DNA of 64,000 nt from Arthrobacter sp. efr-133-TYG-118 (GTDB taxonomy: Bacteria > Actinomycetota > Actinomycetes > Actinomycetales > Micrococcaceae). The translations under genes and the position numbers were made by a program. The notes beneath the pieces are model-generated. The model was not told the origin of the DNA, did no database searches, and was given only the letters and a program-made list of their open reading frames with translations. Shown piece by piece: positions 25,338 to 32,109 of the stretch (the first letter of the stretch is position 1; the number at the start of each line of letters is the position of its first letter). The stretch is taken from contig NZ_JARVRH010000020.1 of NCBI RefSeq assembly GCF_030209755.1, positions 82,665 through 146,664 on the forward strand, given 5' to 3'.

Positions 25338-25679
25338 TCATGACCCCGCCGCCACGAATTCCTGGCCTGGCCTCCGGACCGTGTACTTCACGGCACCGGG
25401 CGGAGTGCCGTCCGTGTAGCCCTCCACTGTGTCCAGGCAGATTCTCTTGCCGCCGATCCGGACAAAACCCGAATAGCCCTTGATCACCGGTAGCGTCTTG
25501 TTGCAGGGCTTGATGTTGAGGCCGACGTTGGGGCACATGCTGATGTCGCGTCCTTGGGGGTCGTACTCGACCAAAACCGGCGAACCGGCAACGCGGACCC
25601 ACTGCTGGGAAGGCACGTTTTCCACCTTGCCGTCGTGACCGCAGCGCAGGATGGCTTCTTTGACGAGGAACTTCAGCAT
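25338..25679 (-). CDS. Small Cys-rich protein in the PAAR/spike-tip position
   Basis: 113 aa. Features are AILRCGHDGKVENV at the N-terminus, then MCPNVGLNIKPCNK and GGKRICLDTVEGYTDGTPPG, giving four Cys and a nearby His that could bind a metal ion. PAAR tips are short beta-rich metal-binding proteins and normally lie beside the spike gene; here this gene overlaps the spike stop by 1 nt (TGATG). The sequence does not carry a clear PAAR repeat, so tip function is inferred from position, size and Cys content. Confidence 0.6.
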   Translation of the reverse strand: MLKFLVKEAILRCGHDGKVENVPSQQWVRVAGSPVLVEYDPQGRDISMCPNVGLNIKPCNKTLPVIKGYSGFVRIGGKRICLDTVEGYTDGTPPGAVKYTVRRPGQEFVAAGS

Positions 25680-27199
25680 CAGGCCTCCTCGAAATCGACA
25701 GTCTTGGCCCGGATCCTCATGGCCTTGCCCGGTGCTTCTAGGAGCAAGTCCGTAGCCGAGGTGATAAGCAGCGTCTCCGGACCGAGTTCCACTGAGGAAC
25801 CGTGCCCGTCCGTGAAACTGACGGTGCGGCTGCCGCCGTCGAGCACTATCTGCTGCCCGTCAGCGCTGCGGAAGATGTAGCGGCTATCCCGGGGTGTGTT
25901 CACACTGTTGTCCGGTGTCTGGTCCCGGCCGTACAGGCCGCCCAGAATGATGGCCTGGGCCGGATCCGTGGCAGGTAGCAGGACCAGCACAGTGTCTTCC
26001 GGGGCGGGCGGCACTACGAAGCCTTTCCCTGCTCCAGCTCCGATTGCCAGGACGGGCGCCCAGGCTGATTCCAGCGGCGGATACGCGGGGAGCCGGACCC
26101 GTGCCCGGCCGCGTCCTTCCGGATCCTCAACGTCCAGGACCGTGCCCAGGGTGAAGACGTCGGGATGCCGGGCGGTCGTGGCTTCCGGGGGACGTGTGGT
26201 GATGGTGGTTTCGTAGCCCGTGCCATCCAGCTTGTGAGTGGCGGTGGCAATCGCGTAGGTGCCTTCGAGCGACGTCGCGAGTCCGCGCACGCGAACCCGG
26301 CGCCCCGCGCGGAGGCGGGGATCGCCGTCGGCCACGAAGACGGCGGTGACTTGCCCCGCCATCCGGACGTCCAGTTCCGCCTGGGCCAGGCCATGGGCCA
26401 AGGATTCGGAGGCGAAAGACTCGTTGTCGCGCAGGAGCTCGCCGCCGGCGCCCACGCCGGCGAGAGCGGGGTCCGCCGAGACGTCGGCCTTCGCGTCGCT
26501 TGTACTGGCAGAGGCTTGCTGTACCGAGGCATCGTCGGACCGCCAGCCCGTGGCTTTGGCACCGAGATACGCCGGCTCCTGGCTCAACTCCACCTCTGCC
26601 GAATGCAGGCTGCCACCCAGTTCCAGCTCGATCGGTTCGCCTTCGCCGGACAAATCGGCCAGCCGCAGCTCATCTCCATCAACCACGGGATACGCGCCGA
26701 CGCGGGCACTCTGCTCCACCAAGAGGCTCAAGTCCGAGCGCGCGCATTGGTACACTTCACCAAGCCGGGTTGCGCCGCCCACCACGTGCAGCCCTGTGCC
26801 CTCAGCAAGAGTGCGGGCCAACCCGGCGAGGTCGACGTCGCTGTGGAGCCGCGTGAACTGGCGCTTCCTCAACCGGTGCAGGGCATCGTAAGCGCGGACC
26901 CGCACTTCCTGCGAAAGATCCGCCCCGTAGCTGTGCTCCACCACCGTCACTTCGCCCACGAAGAGCGGAGTGCGTTGGCCCCCTAATTCCACGCGCAGCG
27001 CATCCCCGGGCGCGGGGTCCACTCCGCCGCGTGCCGTGGCCGAGCGTCCCGGACCGGGGCGCCAGCTGATGAGGCACTGGGCCGGCCTCGCGAGCGAACT
27101 GAGGACCTGAACGGAGATGATCGCCGCGGTTTCGGCCGCGGAGAGGCGGCGCCGCCCGAGGGTGACGATGAGTTCCGGGAGGCCCTGGAGCTGCCTCAT
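25679..27199 (-). CDS. VgrG-like spike protein (gp27/gp5 type)
   Basis: 506 aa from ATG 27199 (MRQLQGLPELIV). The N-terminal region resembles the phage late control D/gp27 hub (LFVGEVTVVEHSYGADLSQEVRVRAYDALHRLRKRQ). An OB-fold follows (LGTVLDVEDPEGRGRARVRLP, about residue 345, then VLLPATDPAQAIILGGLYG), and the C-terminus is a beta-helical tip (SADGQQIVLDGGSRTVSFTDGHG). This is the Afp8/Cis8 trimeric spike. It follows the LysM tube protein by 25 bp. Confidence 0.9.
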   Translation of the reverse strand: MRQLQGLPELIVTLGRRRLSAAETAAIISVQVLSSLARPAQCLISWRPGPGRSATARGGVDPAPGDALRVELGGQRTPLFVGEVTVVEHSYGADLSQEVRVRAYDALHRLRKRQFTRLHSDVDLAGLARTLAEGTGLHVVGGATRLGEVYQCARSDLSLLVEQSARVGAYPVVDGDELRLADLSGEGEPIELELGGSLHSAEVELSQEPAYLGAKATGWRSDDASVQQASASTSDAKADVSADPALAGVGAGGELLRDNESFASESLAHGLAQAELDVRMAGQVTAVFVADGDPRLRAGRRVRVRGLATSLEGTYAIATATHKLDGTGYETTITTRPPEATTARHPDVFTLGTVLDVEDPEGRGRARVRLPAYPPLESAWAPVLAIGAGAGKGFVVPPAPEDTVLVLLPATDPAQAIILGGLYGRDQTPDNSVNTPRDSRYIFRSADGQQIVLDGGSRTVSFTDGHGSSVELGPETLLITSATDLLLEAPGKAMRIRAKTVDFEEA

Positions 27200-27224
27200 C
27201 GGGCTGGGCCTTTCGCGGGGCGCC

Positions 27225-27983
27225 TCATGGTGCCTCGCCAACCGGGGGAACGGCGAGGGGGCCGTTGAAGTGGGCGGGATCGTCGATGTTGTTGTACTCC
27301 AGCAGCATCTTCCACAGCAGCGGCGTGCCAAAGGCGGCCAGGCTGAGGCGCCCCAACTCACCCGGAGGAACCTCCGGAAGCAGCTCGCCGCCGTCGGGCG
27401 CTGTCGCGTCCCTGTCTGTGCTGCCGTCGCCGCCCACTGCGAGGGTATCCACCGGCGGCGCGGTCAGGTCAACGGCCGGCAGTCGCTGGGCGAGCTCGTA
27501 GTTCTCGCCACCTTCCTCGTCAGCGCTCTGCCCGACCCGCACGAACACCATGCGCATCCATGAGCGCAAGGGGGAGCCGTCCGGAGAAAAGCGGTCGAAG
27601 CGCTCCGCCACTTCGGTCACGATGCCGGGCACGTTCCACGCCCGCCCCCACACGAACCTGACCGACGGCGGCCGGCGTTGCCTCTCCACCTCAGCCGAAT
27701 TCTCCGCGAGTGCCCAGATGGGCCGCGTCATCTGGCGCACGTCCTGGACATGAAGCGACGCCGGCGCGAGGTCGACGTCGAACAGGAGATCCAAGCGAAG
27801 CTCCGTGTGCCCGCCGCCAGTGAAGAGCAAGGGATCGTCCGCGAGGCCCGTTCCCGTCAGCTTGCCGCCCGCCGAGCGCCGCGGCTCCACACCGGCCGCC
27901 CGTGACATCACCACCGTCTCCGGATTGAGCAGGCAGCCAAGGTGTTCCCCGGTGTCCTCGATCAGGAAAGCGACCCGTTCCAT
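27225..27983 (-). CDS. CIS tube-end protein with C-terminal LysM-like domain
   Basis: 252 aa. The N-terminus (AFLIEDTGEHLGCLLNPETV, FTGGGHTELRLDLLFDVDL) matches the contractile-injection-system tube-protein domain in which a short strand pairs with the tube. The C-terminus, LAAFGTPLLWKMLLEYNNIDDPAHFNGPLAVPPV, is a LysM-like motif, as in Afp7/Pvc7 and phage gp53. It should join the inner tube to the spike hub. Confidence 0.85.
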   Translation of the reverse strand: MERVAFLIEDTGEHLGCLLNPETVVMSRAAGVEPRRSAGGKLTGTGLADDPLLFTGGGHTELRLDLLFDVDLAPASLHVQDVRQMTRPIWALAENSAEVERQRRPPSVRFVWGRAWNVPGIVTEVAERFDRFSPDGSPLRSWMRMVFVRVGQSADEEGGENYELAQRLPAVDLTAPPVDTLAVGGDGSTDRDATAPDGGELLPEVPPGELGRLSLAAFGTPLLWKMLLEYNNIDDPAHFNGPLAVPPVGEAP

Positions 27984-27984
27984 G

Positions 27985-28986
27985 TCAGACCGCCAAATGT
28001 TCGTTGCTCAGCCGGGCGGCGCGGGCCATCGCTGCTGTTGCTGCCCCTGATGTTTCCTCCGAGGGCTGCCGTGGGGGGCGCGGGGCCAATTCCGGCCAGT
28101 TTCCGGTTGTTGGTGCAGCCGGGGTGCGGTCCGGAATCGCGCTCGGGTGGCCTTGGCGTTCTGGGCGAGAGAGTTCTCGACGAGGGCGTTCCGAGCGGAC
28201 GACGGCGGCGGGCGCCGCTTCGGGGGACTGGTGCTGTGGCGTTGTGGCCCGCTGAATCATGGGGGCGCTTGGTGGGCTGGCGTTTAGTGGGCTGGTCTTC
28301 TTTGCACTGGCTGGGGGTTCTTGGTATCGCACTGCTTGTTCGGTTGCGGACAATTCGGTGGAGTTGACCGGCGGAATTCCACGAAGTCTCAGGACCGGGA
28401 GTGTCGATTGGGCGTGCCGGGATATGGCCTCCACTACGGGGGCTGCCGGTGTTTCGACCGTCTCTTCGCCTGTGGTGGCTGCCGCCGTCGGAAGGGGTAG
28501 GCCCGAAAAGGTCGCTGCGGTTCTGATGGCACGGTCTGGTGGGGAGCCTGCGGAGGGCGGCCTCTGGAGTCCCTTGCCCAGCGTCAAGCTGGGGAGCAAC
28601 CGGGGAGGGGACCCAAGGACGTTGTTCCCGAGTGGGCTTGCAGGCCAAGTCTCCCTGACGATACCGGGGCGGGACTCGTTGTGATGTGAGCGGGGGTTGG
28701 GGGTGGTGGGGGTTGTTTGTGAGCGGGGGTTGGGGGTGGTGGGGACGAGGCCGGCGTCGCGCAGCAATTGGACCCAATGTTCCGGTGCGCCGGATATGTC
28801 CATCCTGCGCACCGGCGTCGGGCGCTTCGTTCCAACCCCGCGCTCCGTTCCAACTACTCCCGCGGGCCGATCACCAGCCGCGGCGTCAGGGCGCAGCGGC
28901 GGTTCGAGTCTTTCCGCGAGTTCCCGCAGCCGCCGCGCCGCCGAACGGCGCCACTTCCCATCAAGCCACGGGAGCGCGGGCATCAT
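27985..28986 (-). CDS. Pro/Ser/Thr-rich protein of the injection-system cluster
   Basis: About 333 aa; start at ATG 28986 or the next codon 28983, overlapping the tube gene by about 25 bp. The N-terminus is a basic amphipathic helix (LDGKWRRSAARRLRELAERLE). Then comes low-complexity sequence with a near-exact duplicated PTTPNPRSQTT/PTTPNPRSHHN segment at 28684-28745, followed by Pro/Ser/Ala-rich linker to the C-terminus (AATAAMARAARLSNEHL). No family recognised. Being tightly packed between tube and LysM tube protein, it belongs to the particle or its cargo; a disordered effector, a tape-measure substitute or an assembly factor are all possible. Confidence 0.72.
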   Translation of the reverse strand: MMPALPWLDGKWRRSAARRLRELAERLEPPLRPDAAAGDRPAGVVGTERGVGTKRPTPVRRMDISGAPEHWVQLLRDAGLVPTTPNPRSQTTPTTPNPRSHHNESRPGIVRETWPASPLGNNVLGSPPRLLPSLTLGKGLQRPPSAGSPPDRAIRTAATFSGLPLPTAAATTGEETVETPAAPVVEAISRHAQSTLPVLRLRGIPPVNSTELSATEQAVRYQEPPASAKKTSPLNASPPSAPMIQRATTPQHQSPEAAPAAVVRSERPRRELSRPERQGHPSAIPDRTPAAPTTGNWPELAPRPPRQPSEETSGAATAAMARAARLSNEHLAV

Positions 28987-29452
28987 CGAGCTCCAAGCGG
29001 TCGTACGCGATGCTGAGGGATTCGATGGCCAGGTCCTTGCCGAGGGCATCCAAGGGGGCCCCGAACCAGTCGCACGGCCAGGCGCCCAGCAAATTCCAGC
29101 GGCGGACTTCCACGGAGCCTGCGTCGTTGAGCATGGCTATGGAGACGTTGCGGCGCTCCACATGGCCGTCCACGGCTTTGAAGAGCCATTGGAGCATTTC
29201 GGTGGAGTCGGTCAGTCCGTAGCGGAGCGTCACCGGGGTGTATTCGACCTGTCCCGGAATGACCCGGACCGTGCTGTTCTCGCCGCCGGAGCGGTATAGG
29301 ATGCGGTCGATTTTCAGCCCGAGTCCTTCGACCTTGGTGAAATGTCCTTGGACCACGCCTTGGATGACGAGCTTGAAGTTGTAGGCGCGGTAGGGATCCA
29401 CCACGTTTCCAGGCTGGGCAGCAGGGGCGGGGGTGCTTGGCTGCGTGCTCAT
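28961..29452 (-). CDS. Tail tube protein (gp19-like)
   Basis: 163 aa. It has the T4 gp19/TIGR02241 pattern: YRAYNFKLVIQGVVQGHFTKVEGLGLKIDRILYRSGGEN, followed by TPVTLRYGLTDSTEMLQWL and NVSIAMLNDAGSVEVRRWNLLGAWPCDW. This is the inner tube hexamer of contractile injection systems. The N-terminal 15 residues are Pro/Ala-rich. It starts 1 nt after the sheath stop. Confidence 0.93.
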   Translation of the reverse strand: MSTQPSTPAPAAQPGNVVDPYRAYNFKLVIQGVVQGHFTKVEGLGLKIDRILYRSGGENSTVRVIPGQVEYTPVTLRYGLTDSTEMLQWLFKAVDGHVERRNVSIAMLNDAGSVEVRRWNLLGAWPCDWFGAPLDALGKDLAIESLSIAYDRLELDDARAPVA

Positions 29453-29453
29453 T

Positions 29454-30746
29454 TCAGGCTCCTGCGCTCTCTGTCTCGCTAGTGTTTTCCGCCGATTGCA
29501 TGAGCTTGAAGATCACGAACTCGGCGGGTTTGACGGGCGCGATGCCGATCAACGTGACAACCTGCCCGGCATCCCGGACTTCGGGCGGGTTGGTCTCTTC
29601 GTCGCACTTCACAAAGAAGGCCTGTTGAGGAGTAGTCCCCAACAGGGCCCCGTCTCGCCACACATTGGTCAGGAATGCGCCGATGTCGCGGCGGATGGAC
29701 TTCCACAAGGTGTGGTCGTTGGGTTCAAAGACCACCCAGCGCGTGCCGTCGGCTACGGATTCCTTGATCATGTTGGTCAACCTGCGGACGTTGACGTAGC
29801 GGTACTCACTCGCCTCGGGAGCCTTGGTCCGGGCGCCCCAGATGCGGATCCCCTCGCCGGGGAAATAGCGGATGCAATTGACTCCGGCGGGGTTCAGCAC
29901 TTCCTGTTCGCCGCGGCTGACCCGCCGGACAAGGTCCAGGGCCCCTTGGATGGGTTCGTTGGCCGGGGCCTTGTGGACGCCGCGCGTCGCATCCACGCGC
30001 GCCCATACCCCGGCGACATGGCCCGACGGCGGTTGGGTCACTTTTTTGCCGGACACCGGGTCCGTCATCACAATCCACGGGAAGTACAACGCTGTGTAGC
30101 CGCCCGGAGACTGGGGAGCGCCGAGTGCGTCCTCGCCCATGGCCCTGGGTGGGCCAGGCTTGCGGTCGTCAGCCGTGCCGGCATCAGCCCGGTCATCGTC
30201 GGTCTTACCCTCCTCCGCTTTCGAATCGGTGGACTTCGGAGCGTCCGGCACGCCGGACGTGGCCGCCCGGGTGAGGGCTCCGACGTCGTCCACTTTCTCC
30301 GGAGTATCCATGATCGCCATGCGGTCCTGCCGCAAGGGATGCTCCACGTGGGCCTGCAACGTGGCGTAAGCGTCGGCGTCGGCGAATCCAGGGGCCGCCA
30401 CCATGGAGATGTCGTCGATCGCCTCGAACAAGGTCACCCCGGTTGGCTTCGCGGCGGTGCCGGTGAGGCTGCCGCCGGTACCGATGTTGACCACGTAGCA
30501 GCGGCTGCCGCCGTTGGCGAAGAACCCGAAGACGGCGTTGGACAGTGGCGTTCCCTGCGTGGCTTTGCCGACGTACTGGTCGACGAACTGGGTCCAGTTG
30601 TCCAGCACCCTCGCCTCATCGGGGTACGCCAAGGGGTCCGGGGAAACTCCCACAAAGCCCGCAATGCTAGTGCTGACCTGGCCGATCGAGCGCGCGCCGC
30701 TGGGCACTTCCTGTACATACACTCCCGGCGCCTGGTAATTCGCCAT
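29454..30746 (-). CDS. Contractile tail sheath protein
   Basis: 430 aa. The N-terminal YQAPGVYVQEVPSGARSIGQVSTSIAGFVG is diagnostic of CIS/phage sheath proteins and mediates sheath inter-subunit linking. The C-terminal domain is conserved: NVRRLTNMIKESVADGTRWVVFEPND, LWKSIRRDIGAFLTNVWRDGALLG and FFVKCDEETNPPEV. A hydrophilic acidic insertion lies at about residues 165-212 (KSTDSKAEEGKTDDDRADAG). The gene begins 12 bp after the cap gene. Confidence 0.94.
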   Translation of the reverse strand: MANYQAPGVYVQEVPSGARSIGQVSTSIAGFVGVSPDPLAYPDEARVLDNWTQFVDQYVGKATQGTPLSNAVFGFFANGGSRCYVVNIGTGGSLTGTAAKPTGVTLFEAIDDISMVAAPGFADADAYATLQAHVEHPLRQDRMAIMDTPEKVDDVGALTRAATSGVPDAPKSTDSKAEEGKTDDDRADAGTADDRKPGPPRAMGEDALGAPQSPGGYTALYFPWIVMTDPVSGKKVTQPPSGHVAGVWARVDATRGVHKAPANEPIQGALDLVRRVSRGEQEVLNPAGVNCIRYFPGEGIRIWGARTKAPEASEYRYVNVRRLTNMIKESVADGTRWVVFEPNDHTLWKSIRRDIGAFLTNVWRDGALLGTTPQQAFFVKCDEETNPPEVRDAGQVVTLIGIAPVKPAEFVIFKLMQSAENTSETESAGA

Positions 30747-30758
30747 GGGTGCTCCCTT

Positions 30759-31454
30759 TCACTCCCACCGGATGATGACCGGCAGGCTGCTCGTGTCTGC
30801 TGAGACTTCACGTTCAGTGCCGCGGACTGCCACGACAAAGTGCTGGAGTTCGTCCGCCGAGGCCAGTACCTCGAAATGGCCGGTGGGATCGCTCACGACG
30901 GCGGTGACGGACGAATGCGGGCGGATGTAGGCATCCGGGATGCCTTTGTTGTGGACGTCGACCAGCCGGCCATGGATCCGGCGGGCCACGGTGGTCGTGG
31001 CGACGAGGGGCTCGGTGACCGGCGGGCCGAAAGGCTCGTCGAGACGTATCCCCACGGGGATGCGGATCAGGAAACCGAGGCCTTGGCGGATGCCGGCATC
31101 GTATTCGTCGGGCTGGAACTCCCCGCTGGAGACCACCGAGTACTGGGTGTTTTGCTCGACCGCAATCAGGAGTTTCTCCATGTTGTCCAGTTGCGTGGGG
31201 CCGTGGCATTCCACCGCCACTTTCAGCTCAAGGTCCAGCAGGGGGCCTTCCCTCCTGGAGCGGCCCACCCTGTTCATGGCGACGGCGTGGACCGTGACAG
31301 GTGCGTCGGTGGATTGACCGGTAGGTGGTTCGGAGCCGTCATCGAAGCGGACACGCTCGGGCGAAACGGCGTCGGAAAGTACTCCGAGGAGCTCGGTCAA
31401 CGATGATCTCACAACACCCACGGTGACACCCCAGTCCACAAAGTGGTCCAGCAT
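30759..31454 (-). CDS. DUF4255 (Pvc16 N-terminal) cap/terminator protein
   Basis: 231 aa. The N-terminal 160 residues follow the DUF4255 pattern: AVSPERVRFDDGSEPP, VTVHAVAMNRVGRSRREGPLLDLELKVAVECHG, LLIAVEQNTQY. The C-terminal 65 residues (VDVHNKGIPDAYIRPHSSVTAVVSDPTGHF) look like a carboxypeptidase-regulatory-like beta domain. Pvc16/Afp16 proteins cap the distal end of the tube and set length. It is the first structural gene, 17 bp after the MarR stop, without a separate obvious promoter. Confidence 0.87.
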   Translation of the reverse strand: MLDHFVDWGVTVGVVRSSLTELLGVLSDAVSPERVRFDDGSEPPTGQSTDAPVTVHAVAMNRVGRSRREGPLLDLELKVAVECHGPTQLDNMEKLLIAVEQNTQYSVVSSGEFQPDEYDAGIRQGLGFLIRIPVGIRLDEPFGPPVTEPLVATTTVARRIHGRLVDVHNKGIPDAYIRPHSSVTAVVSDPTGHFEVLASADELQHFVVAVRGTEREVSADTSSLPVIIRWE

Positions 31455-31471
31455 AGCCGACGTGCTCTACG

Positions 31472-32008
31472 TTACTCCCGCACTGCCCTGTGAGTCACTG
31501 GGACCTCAGGAATAACTCCATTCGATGGTTCGCCTTTTCGCGTGACGTCACTTCTGGCCTGTGTGGTGGCCTCGATGACGCCCTGCATGAAAGTCATGAC
31601 TATGCGGAGTTCGTCCGGCGAAAGTGCGTCAATTACCGGGGCGATGGCGCCTGCCAAGGGCGAAAACAATGCGCTGCCCGTAGCGCGTGCCGAATCAGTC
31701 ATCTCCAGATGAACCTGCCGACGGTCCTTTTCGCTGCGGCGGCGTGCCAGATGGCCCGCCCGGTCGAGCCGGTCCACAAGCGCCGTTGTTGCAGGCGAAC
31801 TCAGGTTGAGTGCCGCCCTGAGCGCTCCGGGAGTCATGGTCTTGCCCTCCCGCGCGGCAGCCACCATGGCAGCCAAGGCATTCAGGTCCGTTCGATGGAG
31901 GTGGTGGCGGTTGCTGATGGCCTCCACATACCGCTCCGTTTCGACCGTGAACTGCTGGAGTAGCCCGAGGAGTACAGCCGCGGACCGGACGTGCTGATTG
32001 TCATCCAT
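31472..32008 (-). CDS. MarR-family regulator, probably leading the injection-system transcript
   Basis: 178 aa. The winged helix is LHRTDLNALAAMVAAAREGKTMTPGALRAAL, LSSPATTALVDRLDRAGHL and the wing ARRRSEKDRRQVHLEMTDS. It is divergent from the MMPL exporter with a palindrome between them, and its stop lies 17 bp before the CIS cap gene in the same direction. It is therefore placed to repress itself, the exporter and possibly the CIS genes. The ligand is unknown. Confidence 0.9.
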   Translation of the reverse strand: MDDNQHVRSAAVLLGLLQQFTVETERYVEAISNRHHLHRTDLNALAAMVAAAREGKTMTPGALRAALNLSSPATTALVDRLDRAGHLARRRSEKDRRQVHLEMTDSARATGSALFSPLAGAIAPVIDALSPDELRIVMTFMQGVIEATTQARSDVTRKGEPSNGVIPEVPVTHRAVRE

Positions 32009-32052
32009 GAGGCCTCCTTCAGCCTCAAATTATCCCACCGAGGTGCCATTGA

Positions 32053-32097
32053 CCAATTATCTCCATGATGGATATATTTTGCCATGGAAGTAATTGG
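32053..32097. promoter_or_regulatory. Inverted repeat, likely MarR operator
   Basis: CCAATTATCTCCAT (32053-32066) and ATGGAAGTAATTGG (32084-32097) pair at 12 of 14 positions around a 17-bp AT-rich spacer that contains TATATTTT. It is placed between the starts of the MarR gene and the MMPL gene; the right arm ends 12 bp before the MMPL ATG and overlaps its ribosome site. One extended site or two tandem half-operators are both possible. Confidence 0.7.
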
Positions 32098-32109
32098 AAA
32101 GGTGCAGGC

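Noticed and set aside
28684..28745. GGGGGTTGGGGGTGG repeats considered as a CRISPR or regulatory array.
   Set aside because: Only two copies, in-frame within the Pro-rich protein gene where they encode duplicated PTTPNPRS; no spacers.
20319..31454. Prophage interpretation of the tail-like genes.
   Set aside because: No capsid, portal, terminase, integrase, holin or attachment-site duplication in or next to the block; the cap protein (DUF4255) and LysM tube protein are injection-system markers.
20319..31454. Type VI secretion system.
   Set aside because: No TssJLM, TssK, ClpV or Hcp/TssBC pattern, and the organism is Gram-positive; sheath and cap are of the eCIS type.
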